From NCBI GenBank assembly GCA_965248685.1, contig CBDFKC010000003.1, positions 1-64,000 of the forward strand: a stretch of DNA of 64,000 bases, given 5' to 3'. Below the pieces are notes generated by a model. The model searched no databases and had not been told where the DNA came from. It was given only the letters and a program-made list of their open reading frames with translations. A program made the position numbers and the translations under genes. Below are positions 8,872 to 17,229 of this stretch, one piece after another (positions within the stretch are counted from its first letter, which is position 1; each line of letters opens with the position of its first letter). This DNA comes from VYFG01 sp965248685 (GTDB taxonomy: Bacteria > Pseudomonadota > Gammaproteobacteria > Arenicellales > Poriferihabitantaceae).

Positions 8872-8997
8872 CTACCTTGCTACTGGGTTACGCGATAGCG
8901 TTTCGTACATGAGTATGGAGCTGCCGGTCGTGTTTGTAAACCCATCGGTCGGTATCTCGCCCTCTACAGTCATTTGCCGAATTCCATCGAAGGACAT
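8872..8997 (-). CDS. 41-residue ORF sharing a module with 1105-1323
   Basis: The frame from ATG 8997 to TAG at 8872-8874 contains MTV followed by DGFTNTTGSSILMYETL. The matching segment of the ORF at 1105-1323 reads DGFTNLTGSTI. Nucleotide similarity covers about 70 bases with a shared GATGGGTTTACAAAC core. The gene lies between the membrane protein gene at 9078-9356 and the IS91-type element. Whether it is translated is unknown; it may be a repeat or a broken paralogue. Confidence 0.25.
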   Translation of the reverse strand: MSFDGIRQMTVEGEIPTDGFTNTTGSSILMYETLSRNPVAR

Positions 8998-9077
8998 TAA
9001 TTACCTACCATCTCATTATGGATACAATAAAAACAACCATTGGCAATACAATTTATTCCAATATTTGGTACCTTTTA

Positions 9078-9356
9078 TTAAAGTGTATAAGCTGAAAAAA
9101 CCAGTACAGGTCCAACAAATATTAGTAGCAAACTGGTGATGCTTCTTTGATTGTGATTCCTTAATAAGAATATCGCATAAATTAATGTACCAATTCCTAG
9201 TAAGCCAAAACTTATGACTACAATAATTGAGACAAAGAACACTATCGGACCATGTGGACTTGGTTGGTCAAAAATATACGTTAACAACCATACGGCACCA
9301 AATAACGAATTAGCCCAATAAAGCAAACTCTTTCCAATCGATTTTTCAGATGCCAT
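9078..9356 (-). CDS. Small membrane protein, three predicted helices
   Basis: The 92-residue protein has hydrophobic stretches at about residues 14-28 (ANSLFGAVWLLTYIF), 37-63 (VFFVSIIVVISFGLLGIGTLIY) and 72-91, with basic residues (LLRNHNQRS) between the last two. No family is recognised. It is a lone gene between mobile elements in the accessory block; its start codon at 9356 follows a short spacer with no strong ribosome-binding site. Confidence 0.55.
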   Translation of the reverse strand: MASEKSIGKSLLYWANSLFGAVWLLTYIFDQPSPHGPIVFFVSIIVVISFGLLGIGTLIYAIFLLRNHNQRSITSLLLIFVGPVLVFSAYTL

Positions 9357-9575
9357 AGAAAATCATTTGCGCATAACACTGATTTTGAACTACATAATGT
9401 CGGGTTATCCATTCTGAATGACTGCTAACAGGCAGGCGAGTGGTATATTGATATACGATTTTTAGAAAGTTCAATATTTAGCGACTGGCTCTAAAAAGTA
9501 TTCTACTGCCGGTGTACGATCATATCGAGAGATAAATTTTCCAATGTCAGATTAAGTATAAACATATACAGCTAA

Positions 9576-9795
9576 GGAACCTCTGAACAAGTCTGGGCGA
9601 GACAGATTGAGATGAAAAATGATTGAGATCAAGGCACGAAACGCACGTAATAGCAGTGGTTGGTCGCCACGCGATATTGCGAAGTTTTGTAACGCTTCCG
9701 TTCCTGCTTTCGCTCATTACCCGCGTCCTACGGGCAACGCAGATATCGATTATTTTTCGCTCAAGCTGTCCGGTCATGACTTGTTCAGAGGTTCC
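9576..9795. mobile_element. 220-bp MITE with IS5-type ends and CTAA target duplication
   Basis: The element is bounded by 18-base perfect inverted repeats, GGAACCTCTGAACAAGTC at 9576-9593 and its complement at 9778-9795. It is flanked by identical CTAA at 9572-9575 and 9796-9799. A 4-bp YTAR duplication and GGAA-CCTCTG ends are typical of the IS5 family. The interior is too short for a transposase and the small ORFs inside it show no transposase motifs, so it must be mobilised in trans by a related IS5 element. Confidence 0.85.
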
Positions 9796-9925
9796 CTAAA
9801 TAAAAGGTTCGGATTCAAAGTAGTCGGTGAGGCCCAGGTCGATACCTCAACCATGATTACACGAATGCTGCGCCCACATACGGTGGACTAGGACCACCAC
9901 GACCAAATCGCCGCTTTCGGCAGAA

Positions 9926-10732
9926 TCACTTCCCTCGGGGTGAAACTCCCCGAACGTCTTCGAACTCGTTACCTCCAAACAAATCGACCCCGCGCATGAG
10001 AAATAAAGGAAGTCGCTGCATCCTGCTAAGCTCGGAATTATTCGCCCAGGAGTAAACTTTCTGTTGGTTTTGACGCTTTTCAATATTGCGGTCATATTGC
10101 GAACTGGTGGGCATAAATCGCAAGGTCATCCCACGCCGTGGTTGCGCCGAGAGATTAGGCTCAGACCCGTGGGCCAGGTACACATCATGTAACGAAATCT
10201 GACCCGCCTCCATAACCAAATCCACCGCTTTAGATTCATCGAATTCGCCCGCAGACAATTCCTGGTTAAGCGCGAGTCCCGGACCATTGTTAGTCTGATG
10301 ACGCAACAGCTGTTTGTTTTTATGGGAACCACGAATGACACGCAAACAACCGTTCTCGGTTGTTGAATTGTCCACCGCGATCCAAACAGTACAAGTCGCC
10401 AATGGCCGCATTGGCCAGTATTCACCGTCCTGATGCCATGGGGTTTTGCTACCGACCTTTGCTGGCTTGGCGAAAAAACTCGAGTTCCACAGAGCGATAT
10501 TGTCGCCTAATATCTGACTCACCATATCCAGAATTGTGTCGTTACGGGCAAACTCCAGAAATCCTTTTTCGAGTGGCAATAATGCCGGACAGTAGTCGGA
10601 GAATTGTGGATAGCGTTCAATCAGTTGGTTGTGCAATTCTTGGATGGCATGCAGCGTAGTCTGCTCTAGACGAAAATCCGGGATTATAAATCCGTCTTCA
10701 TGATACTGTGCAAGTTGGGCTTCGGTTAGCAT
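9926..10732 (-). CDS. Phytanoyl-CoA dioxygenase (PhyH) family oxygenase in thiamine operon
   Basis: The 268-residue protein is an Fe(II)/2-oxoglutarate dioxygenase of the PhyH family. The facial triad is visible as H100-x-D102 in WHQDGEYW and H188 in LHDVYLAHGSEPN. The 2-oxoglutarate-binding arginine lies in the RRGMTLRF stretch (about 199-206), and ENGCLRVIRGSH is the family strand. It starts 20 bases after the thiQ stop on the same strand and is therefore probably cotranscribed with thiBPQ under the TPP riboswitch. Context suggests oxidation of an imported thiamine-related compound or precursor, but that is inference; many PhyH proteins hydroxylate small metabolites of unknown identity. Confidence 0.85.
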   Translation of the reverse strand: MLTEAQLAQYHEDGFIIPDFRLEQTTLHAIQELHNQLIERYPQFSDYCPALLPLEKGFLEFARNDTILDMVSQILGDNIALWNSSFFAKPAKVGSKTPWHQDGEYWPMRPLATCTVWIAVDNSTTENGCLRVIRGSHKNKQLLRHQTNNGPGLALNQELSAGEFDESKAVDLVMEAGQISLHDVYLAHGSEPNLSAQPRRGMTLRFMPTSSQYDRNIEKRQNQQKVYSWANNSELSRMQRLPLFLMRGVDLFGGNEFEDVRGVSPRGK

Positions 10733-10752
10733 GGCGAAATTGTGAATGGCGA

Positions 10753-11367
10753 CTATGTCATACAGTGTATAGATGCATCCAACGCCTTGGCGTCTTCACT
10801 TTGGTGGGTTGAGAGAATAAGTGTAAACCCATGATTTGCCCGCAGCTGATTGATCAGGCCAATAATATCACTTCGCAATGCCTGGTCCAGCGCGCTGAAC
10901 GGTTCGTCCAGCAGTAATAGTGGGCGGTTTCTTAATAAACATCGTGCAAGACCAACCCGTTGTTGCTGACCGCCAGAAAGCTGATCAGGACGACGCTCAG
11001 CGTAGCCATTTAGTTCAACTCTCTCCAATGCCAGGTGGATTTGATTGCGATCTTCATCGCTTATTCGCATTCCTGGATGGATCCCTATGGCGAGGTTTTG
11101 CTGAACGGTTAGATGGGGAAATAAGTTGTGGCTTTGGAACAAGTAGGTCAGGGGCCTCTGGGCGGGCCGCAGTGGAAGTAATGACTCACCCTTAAAAACA
11201 ATATCGCCATGGACAGGCTTAATAAACCCCGCGATTAAATCGAGAGTTGTGGTTTTACCGCAGCCGCTGGGCCCCATTATTGCTAACGCCTTTCCTCTGG
11301 CGATGGATACATCGATAGCAATTTTGCTATCGGGATAATGAAATTCAAGTTGCTTCAGCTCAAGCAT
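10753..11367 (-). CDS. thiQ: Thiamine ABC transporter ATP-binding protein
   Basis: The roughly 204-residue ATPase has Walker A (GPSGCGKTTTLDL), Q-loop (YLFQSHNLFPH), signature LSGGQQQR, Walker B (LLLLDEP) and an H-loop (STHQSEDA). Its short length fits ThiQ rather than longer ABC ATPases with regulatory domains. The start chosen is ATG 11365-11367 (MLELKQ), which overlaps the end of thiP by eight bases, the normal translational coupling; an upstream in-frame start would lie deep inside thiP. It powers thiamine/TPP uptake with ThiP and ThiB. Confidence 0.88.
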   Translation of the reverse strand: MLELKQLEFHYPDSKIAIDVSIARGKALAIMGPSGCGKTTTLDLIAGFIKPVHGDIVFKGESLLPLRPAQRPLTYLFQSHNLFPHLTVQQNLAIGIHPGMRISDEDRNQIHLALERVELNGYAERRPDQLSGGQQQRVGLARCLLRNRPLLLLDEPFSALDQALRSDIIGLINQLRANHGFTLILSTHQSEDAKALDASIHCMT

Positions 11368-12946
11368 GGTAATTTCGCTCCGACCCTCCAATCAACCGCT
11401 CTACAAAAACAAATAGCAGCAAGCATAACAAGCAAAGCGTCACCGCGACGACCGCCGCCTGTTCGATTCGATAGTTTCCCAATAGTCGATAAATCAGTAG
11501 TGGCAGGGTAGACAGCTTATCGGTTCCAAATAGTGCGACAACTCCCATATCTCCCACAGATAATGTGGTTGCTACCGCGAGCGCATAGCTGATCGGTCTG
11601 CGCATTTCAGGCCAGAGCACCCAACGCCAAAGATAAATGCCATGGATTCCCAATCCCCTGGACAAGCGATCGAATTTAAATTTTGTTTGATGTAGCGGAG
11701 CGATAAGAATTCGCAGAGTAAATGCCAGGGTAAATAGCGCATTAGTTGCGATCACCAACGACAACCCCAGGTTGGTAATGTCGCTATATTGGCGTAACAA
11801 CAGAAACAGGCCGGTACCAAGGGTAATTGGCGGCATGATCAGGGTTAACATGCCAATCAATTCGGAAATACCCGCCGCCGCAGCGAAACTCGGTTTCATG
11901 CGCCAACTTGCGATCAAGGAAGCAATCACTAAGCCAATTAACGTAGAAATTATGCCTGCGGTAATGGCAATAAACAGACTGAATCGTAGCGACTGCCAAA
12001 ATACTGGATTGCTTAAAATCTCCCAACCATTGCCCATCAGCACTTTGCTCAATACGGCGACGAATGGAGACAACAAAAACAACGTGGCCAGAGACAACCA
12101 GATGCAATCGGTAAATCGCGTGGTTAGATTGTCGCAGTCCGGCCTGAAATTCCCCGGTGCATGTTCCGATCCCAATAGCATCGTCCGGGACGGTTTAAAA
12201 AACAGGAGACCAAGGGCAATACACAAAATAATTTGTAATAGAGATAGAGCAACAGCCTTGCCCAAATCGAAATCAAATCGCACTGCCTGATAAATAGCTA
12301 CTTCAAGGGTAGTTGCGCTAGGACCTCCCCCCAACGCAAGGACAATTGCAAAGCTTGTAAAACACAACAGAAACACGATTCCCGCAGCACCTGGAATCAG
12401 GTTTCTTAAAGCAGGCCATTCGACATGGCAAAATAAATGAATGCCCTTCAAGCCCAGATGGTCAGCCAAGCGCCATTGTCCGGCGGGAACTGCCGATAGT
12501 CCATTGAGCATCAACCGCGTCACCAGGGGCATATTAAAAAAAACATGGGCAATCAAAATCCCATTTAATCCATACAGATAGTTAACACGATCAACCCCCA
12601 GGAGCTGCAAGAAATCATTTACCCATCCACTGCGCCCATGGATACCAACGATCCCCAGAATCGCCACCATGGTAGGGACAATAAGTGAAATACTGGTTAA
12701 TCTGATTAGTAAAGCGCGACCTGGAAATTTTGGTCGTCTATGTAATGCTCTTGCAAGCGGAATCGCGAAGATGATGCTGAGTAAGGTGGAGAGCCCAGCT
12801 TGCCAAATGGTGAATCGGATAACGGATTGGATATACGGGTGGGTAAGTTGTTCGAGGAAGGGAACCTCACCTGCCTGCTGGACTAATCCGACAAACCCGC
12901 CGGCAACGATCAGCAGAATCAGTAGTAGCGCGCCCAGTCCAAACAT
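11360..12946 (-). CDS. thiP: Thiamine ABC transporter permease
   Basis: The 528-residue inner-membrane protein has two fused permease halves, each with a binding-protein-dependent transport loop: DHLGLKGIHLFCHVEWPALRN about one third in and SRGLGIHGIYLWRWVLWPEMR (EAA-type loops) near the C-terminus. About twelve hydrophobic segments are visible. Fused double permeases of this size are the ThiP/SfuB type. It sits between thiB and thiQ under the TPP riboswitch, which makes thiamine the likely substrate. The N-terminus (MFGLGALLLILLIV) lacks the short basic leader common in the family, so the start could be slightly different. Confidence 0.87.
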   Translation of the reverse strand: MFGLGALLLILLIVAGGFVGLVQQAGEVPFLEQLTHPYIQSVIRFTIWQAGLSTLLSIIFAIPLARALHRRPKFPGRALLIRLTSISLIVPTMVAILGIVGIHGRSGWVNDFLQLLGVDRVNYLYGLNGILIAHVFFNMPLVTRLMLNGLSAVPAGQWRLADHLGLKGIHLFCHVEWPALRNLIPGAAGIVFLLCFTSFAIVLALGGGPSATTLEVAIYQAVRFDFDLGKAVALSLLQIILCIALGLLFFKPSRTMLLGSEHAPGNFRPDCDNLTTRFTDCIWLSLATLFLLSPFVAVLSKVLMGNGWEILSNPVFWQSLRFSLFIAITAGIISTLIGLVIASLIASWRMKPSFAAAAGISELIGMLTLIMPPITLGTGLFLLLRQYSDITNLGLSLVIATNALFTLAFTLRILIAPLHQTKFKFDRLSRGLGIHGIYLWRWVLWPEMRRPISYALAVATTLSVGDMGVVALFGTDKLSTLPLLIYRLLGNYRIEQAAVVAVTLCLLCLLLFVFVERLIGGSERNYHA

Positions 12947-12995
12947 TATTTCTTAGATCTGGCCCAGGTAAAGCGTAGCCGTACTGTTAGATGCG

Positions 12996-13994
12996 TTATT
13001 GAGACAGAGCCTGATTGAACTCATCAATCCAGGCAGTTTTATTCTCGGCAATACCGTGGGCGTCAATCATCAGGGTTTTAGCGGGTCTGACCAACTGAGT
13101 GAACGCTACAGGTAACCCTTCGGGCGGAAACACCACCGGATACATCCAGTTGCCAGTTGGAATCAATGACTGAAAATCCTGGGTTGCGATAAATGCCATA
13201 AATTGATCGGCTAATTCCGGATTTGGTGCATTCTTCAGCTTTGCCGCGACCTCGATCTGCATACCATGACCTTCGTCGAAAACAGCAGCTTGATATCTGG
13301 TCTCGTTTTCGGCAATCATATGATATGCCGGCGAAGTGGTATAGCTCAGCACCATATCAGCCTCTCCCTCGAGGAACATACCATAGGCTTCTGACCATCC
13401 TTTGGTAACCGTGAGAATCTTGGGCTTAAGCTGTTGCCAAATGACTCCGGCCTGATCGCCATACAATGACTTCACCCAGAGCATCAACCCAAGGCCCGGC
13501 GTGCTCGATCTTGGGTCCTGGATAACGATCTTTAAATCGTTATCCATAGCAAGTAAGTTTTCAAAACTGGTAGGTGGGTTGGTCATTTTTTCGCTATTGT
13601 AGATAAACGCAAAAAAACCATAGTCGAAGGGCAGGAAGTTTTGGTTATCCCAGAGCAACGGTAACTGAAGTTGGGTCATATCGACACTATGGGGTGCGAT
13701 CAAGCCCGTGTCCTGTGCCTGTACCACCAGACTATTATCGAGCCCAAGCACAATATCTGCGTTGGAATTCTGGCCCTCAAGTTGCACCCGACTTAGTATT
13801 CCGGTGGAGCTATCTACCGCGACAAAATTAAGGTCACATTCGCAGCGCGCCTCAAACGCCTGTTCAATTTTTGGACCTGGGCCCCATTCTGAAGCAAAGG
13901 AGTCATAGGTATAGACATTTAGAACCGGCTTGTCCTGGGCATATACCGGAGTGGCTAATGCCAAAGAAAGTAAAAAAATAGTATGTTTTCGCAC
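12996..13994 (-). CDS. thiB: Thiamine-binding periplasmic protein
   Basis: The 332-residue protein starts with a signal peptide (MRKHTIFLLSLALATPVYAQ) and continues as a type 2 periplasmic binding protein: LNVYTYDSFASEWGPGPKIEQ and DIVLGLDNSLV are characteristic of ThiB/TbpA. Later segments (YGFFAFIYNSEKM, VIQDPRSSTPGLGLMLW, MVLSYTTSPAYH) also fit. It captures thiamine or its phosphates for ThiPQ and is the first gene after the TPP riboswitch. Confidence 0.9.
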   Translation of the reverse strand: MRKHTIFLLSLALATPVYAQDKPVLNVYTYDSFASEWGPGPKIEQAFEARCECDLNFVAVDSSTGILSRVQLEGQNSNADIVLGLDNSLVVQAQDTGLIAPHSVDMTQLQLPLLWDNQNFLPFDYGFFAFIYNSEKMTNPPTSFENLLAMDNDLKIVIQDPRSSTPGLGLMLWVKSLYGDQAGVIWQQLKPKILTVTKGWSEAYGMFLEGEADMVLSYTTSPAYHMIAENETRYQAAVFDEGHGMQIEVAAKLKNAPNPELADQFMAFIATQDFQSLIPTGNWMYPVVFPPEGLPVAFTQLVRPAKTLMIDAHGIAENKTAWIDEFNQALSQ

Positions 13995-14102
13995 TGTTTA
14001 AGTCCTGTAAAAATTTAGGCTGCTTCTTTCAATGGAAGTCGCCTTTTCAGTGCGGAGTTGTGAGTGGTATCTCTGCTTTTGCGAATGCTAGGCAAATTAT
14101 AT

Positions 14103-14196
14103 TCTCAATCCCTCCGCCAGTATGATCTGGATCAGGTTCGACGGGTTGGCTATGGATAAATCCATCAGCCTCTCAGCAATTGCGCCCCGTTGAGAT
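14103..14196 (-). promoter_or_regulatory. TPP riboswitch (THI element)
   Basis: On the minus strand the conserved parts appear in order: ACGGGG, then GCTGAGAGG (the CUGAGA loop), then CAACCCGTCGAACCTGATC, then CCAGATCATACTGGCGGAGGGA split over the last helix. This is the standard thiamine pyrophosphate aptamer. It lies about 110 bases upstream of thiB and probably lowers thiBPQ-phyH expression when TPP is plentiful. Nothing else is seen in 13995-14102 or 14197-14352. Confidence 0.93.
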
Positions 14197-14352
14197 ACCG
14201 CGATAGTATTATTTCAGAAGATCAATTACAAACCCTCAATTGTCATTTGTGAAATTTAAGCCCATTGAAAACCGCGGTTCGCCGCTGGAACAGCAGAAAA
14301 TCTTGGTTATAGAAGTGACTTACACAAGATCAGACAATTTGCACCCGGATCA

Positions 14353-15375
14353 TCAATTATTTGGGCTTTTTCGCCTAAATAATCGGCGGGTTTCTGCGGT
14401 TGTTCCATCATTAAAGGAACCAAACCACCGATCCATCGGCACTTCGGTATTCCCATAATTACAATTGAAATAGCGATGGTGCAGCTGGTGAAAAAACGTC
14501 GCTATGGTGAATTTGCTGTCTTTACCCACCACCAGCGCCTCATACCCGGAATGGGAGGTGGCGGTTGCCAGGGTCAGCCAGTAAGCGTGGTACAACATAT
14601 GGATCGGGTGGGACGGAATCACCAAATGGATCAGCAGTGATGAGAGGTAAATGACATGCTCCACCGGATGCATGGACAATCCGGACCAAGGTCCGGTAGT
14701 GACATTGCGATGATGTACCGAATGAAAATTGTCGTACATCGGCTTCCAGTGCAGAAAGCGGTGGGCCCAGTAGAAATGAACCGAATACCAGATCAGGATC
14801 AATGGGAACCAAACTACAAACCAGATCGGATGTTCGGAAAATGTCACCATGGGCGCATAACCATTGGCGAAAGCAAACCAGAGCCCTGCTTCGTATAGCG
14901 ACCAAATCGTTACCCCACTGGCCAACACCCAAAAGATATTGTCCTTTAATTGATCGCCACCCAAGAACGAATCTTTCTTTGCGGTGGGCAGGCTTTTCAT
15001 ATACCGATAATCGCCGCCCTGCCGTTGCCATTTATGCAGCCACAAATGCAATAAGGTCGCGATCAGCGTCATCATAATGATGTTCCTTAGCCAGAGCGGG
15101 CCGAGCCAATCCAACGTAAGGTGGGTAGTTTGATCCAGTGGCGGCTGAACCCATGCCCATACCACAATGGCGATCAATAAATAGGCTGTCTGCTCAGTAA
15201 AGGGTAGCCACGCTCGGACAAACCACTTTGCAACCTCCGATGGATTGGGAGGAAATGAGAACAGGGGCGAAACCGGAATGGGTATATCCGGATGCCAATT
15301 CCAGTTCTTGCTTTCGCCTGCGGAAGTGCCGGGGATCAGCTCGTCGGCGGTCTCGGTAGATTCGACCATCGCCAC
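14353..15375 (-). CDS. Sterol desaturase/fatty acid hydroxylase-family membrane enzyme
   Basis: The 340-residue integral membrane protein carries the diiron histidine clusters of the family: HFYWAHRFLHW (HxxxH), HSVHHRN (HxxHH) and, near the C-terminus, HQLHHRYFNCNYG. Several hydrophobic segments precede them. Such enzymes hydroxylate or desaturate lipids or lipid-like alcohols; the substrate here is unknown. The last codons form an 11-bp hairpin (ATTATTTAGGC with GCCCAAATAAT, one mismatch) spanning the stop, which may help termination before the TPP riboswitch, though no U-run follows. Confidence 0.85.
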   Translation of the reverse strand: MAMVESTETADELIPGTSAGESKNWNWHPDIPIPVSPLFSFPPNPSEVAKWFVRAWLPFTEQTAYLLIAIVVWAWVQPPLDQTTHLTLDWLGPLWLRNIIMMTLIATLLHLWLHKWQRQGGDYRYMKSLPTAKKDSFLGGDQLKDNIFWVLASGVTIWSLYEAGLWFAFANGYAPMVTFSEHPIWFVVWFPLILIWYSVHFYWAHRFLHWKPMYDNFHSVHHRNVTTGPWSGLSMHPVEHVIYLSSLLIHLVIPSHPIHMLYHAYWLTLATATSHSGYEALVVGKDSKFTIATFFHQLHHRYFNCNYGNTEVPMDRWFGSFNDGTTAETRRLFRRKSPNN

Positions 15376-15564
15376 ACCAATATTATTTGTACTTGTTGGT
15401 AAAATTGTACGCTAAATTGCAGCGCCGAGACAGTAATTTGCGCTGCAATTTTTAACCCCATCGGGATTCCCGACCATGGCATAATGCCAGAACGATTATG
15501 CCGGATCGCTGAGGGTTTAAAACCGATTTAGTAAGAAAACGGTTTAGTCCTGGTCAAACGATTT

Positions 15565-15593
15565 CAGCCGCGGTCCACATAAACCCGCGGCTG
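15565..15593 (-). terminator. Strong hairpin after the 15627-15926 gene
   Basis: CAGCCGCGG at 15565-15573 pairs perfectly with CCGCGGCTG at 15585-15593 across an 11-base loop. It lies about 35 bases beyond the stop of the small gene on its right. No proper U-tract follows on either strand (AAATCGTTT on the minus strand), so it may be a weak terminator or an RNA 3'-end stabiliser. Confidence 0.35.
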
Positions 15594-15626
15594 AGAATTG
15601 GCTTAGGGGTTCCTTAGTGAAACAGT

Positions 15627-15926
15627 TTAAAACGAATTTATTACTTCACCCGTGTTCGGATGAATTGAATCACCATCGATAGCACCCGCTTCAACCATCT
15701 TACCGAAAGCTTGTTTGGCTGCATCGCTGGCAGCATCCATTGCCGCTTGATCAGGGTACTTGGCAATAACAACGCCTTTCCCATTGCCATAGGAAACAAT
15801 ATCGATAAAATCAGCGCCTACGTTTTCGAGTGAGCTTCTTAAAGACTCTTTTAACGCCTTCGCTTTATTCATATCCGTTGCTGCAAATCTTGTTATTCTG
15901 TATACAGACACAATTACTTCCAACAT
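15627..15926 (-). CDS. Small hypothetical protein, dimeric alpha/beta-barrel-like
   Basis: From ATG 15926 the product has 99 residues: a first strand LEVIVSVYRIT, a helix with ALKESLRSSLENVGA, a second strand FIDIVSYGNGKGVVIAKYP, a helix (AAMDAASDAAKQAFGKMV), then SIHPNTGEV. The order and length resemble the ABM/ferredoxin-like fold of small stress or monooxygenase-like proteins, but no exact family is recognised. An upstream in-frame ATG (15950) and a downstream one (15872) are possible; none has a clear ribosome-binding site. The 15951-16244 spacer holds nothing recognisable. Confidence 0.55.
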   Translation of the reverse strand: MLEVIVSVYRITRFAATDMNKAKALKESLRSSLENVGADFIDIVSYGNGKGVVIAKYPDQAAMDAASDAAKQAFGKMVEAGAIDGDSIHPNTGEVINSF

Positions 15927-16244
15927 AATGTTGTTGAAATTGTTGATCATATTAGCATATTGATTACTTGAGAATGAACAGCGTTATGCGCTGGACGGGC
16001 ATAAACCCATCAACTTGTTCTATTGGATTCTGGGCAGTATCTAAACTCACCAGATCACCGATATCCCCTATTCAGAGCATGCGATCATGCGGCGTGGAAC
16101 ATGCCAGATGCACGATTACTGTCAGGGCTATATTGTTATAGCCGGTGCACCGAAATTTTTTTAATTTTCACTATAGCATTCCAAGATATAGTAGTGAGCA
16201 GTTGGTTTCCTTTTACTTATTAATTGAAGCCAGCGTAAAACCTA

Positions 16245-17225
16245 TCATGAATGAGGGTTGTGCCCACTCCGACCAAATAGCATTGTCCCCAAATTAACTC
16301 CAACCCTCACCAGTGGGCGACCCAGCAACGTACCCAAATATATTCCCAGCAGCATAAAAATAACCGTCAGTATTCCTGCTGGTGAAAAACTGGGCATTCC
16401 CAGCAGCAATTGCGCGTCGTTGCCACCCATGGCCATTGCAGCGCCCAGACCCATTGCGGTGCCAGCTGTCAAATGCAGCAGCAAACGCAGTGTGGCTATT
16501 GGCTGCCAGACAAAACGATGGCTTAGCCAGGCCGCAATCAGCATGCCGGTCAACAATGCCAGCATAACCAGAAACCGACCGGTATCCGGCCAGGCGTTGT
16601 GCATATCGTGCACGCTGGCATTGGCAATGCCCTGTAGCAGACTGCTGGGTGACCAATGGGGTTGCAGCATAAACAAAAAGCCTGACAACAGGCCAATGCC
16701 CATAATACTCAGCCAGAGCTTGCGGTCTTCTGATGAATGCGCCAGAGCCCACAGGGTAGCGACAGCCAGCACGATGAGTTCCAGACTAGTGGTCAACGTT
16801 GAGGTCGCTTCAATCTGTATCGCTTGAAAACTGTCTGGCACCCAGGCTGCCCACAGACACCAGCCGACGATCCAGCCCAGCATGGTTGCCACCATATGCA
16901 TGTCGCCGCGAGCGAATTTACCCAGGGTCGACACGGCGCAACCACCATTGGTCGCGGTTCCGAGACCGAACAGTACCCCCCCCAGGGCGAAATAGCTGTG
17001 CCATTGGTAGCGCACCAGGGGAATATTCAATCCCCAGACATTGGCCAGTGGAACGATGGCCCAAATACAGATACCGCAGAGCAACATTGCCAACATCAGC
17101 ATCGGCTGACCTTCACGAAACTGTGCTACACCGCGGACCATGCAGAGGCCGGTACGCTGCGCTAAATAACCAACAACGCCGGCAATTCCCAATAACAAGA
17201 ACAGTTTCGATCCCTCGGCAATCAT
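16245..17225 (-). CDS. YeeE/YedE-family membrane transporter (thiosulfate/sulfur-type)
   Basis: The roughly 326-residue protein has about nine hydrophobic segments and the YeeE/YedE signatures: RTGLCMVRG near residue 25, GLGTATNGGCAVSTLGKFARG near 100, and MGLGAAMAMGGNDAQLLLG in the second half. Characterised members (TsuA) import thiosulfate or related sulfur species through conserved cysteines; two cysteines are seen, and a GGND replaces a third cysteine position found in some members. Start ATG 17225 lies five bases after the upstream stop with AGGGAAAC as ribosome-binding site. It is the last gene of a YHS/DoxX-like/NDH-2 cluster. Confidence 0.8.
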   Translation of the reverse strand: MIAEGSKLFLLLGIAGVVGYLAQRTGLCMVRGVAQFREGQPMLMLAMLLCGICIWAIVPLANVWGLNIPLVRYQWHSYFALGGVLFGLGTATNGGCAVSTLGKFARGDMHMVATMLGWIVGWCLWAAWVPDSFQAIQIEATSTLTTSLELIVLAVATLWALAHSSEDRKLWLSIMGIGLLSGFLFMLQPHWSPSSLLQGIANASVHDMHNAWPDTGRFLVMLALLTGMLIAAWLSHRFVWQPIATLRLLLHLTAGTAMGLGAAMAMGGNDAQLLLGMPSFSPAGILTVIFMLLGIYLGTLLGRPLVRVGVNLGTMLFGRSGHNPHS

Positions 17226-17229
17226 TACT

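Noticed and set aside
9361..9410. attC-like GGATAAC...GTTATGC just upstream of the membrane protein gene
   Set aside because: The interval is only about 40 bases, shorter than real attC sites, and no internal L-box pairing was found.
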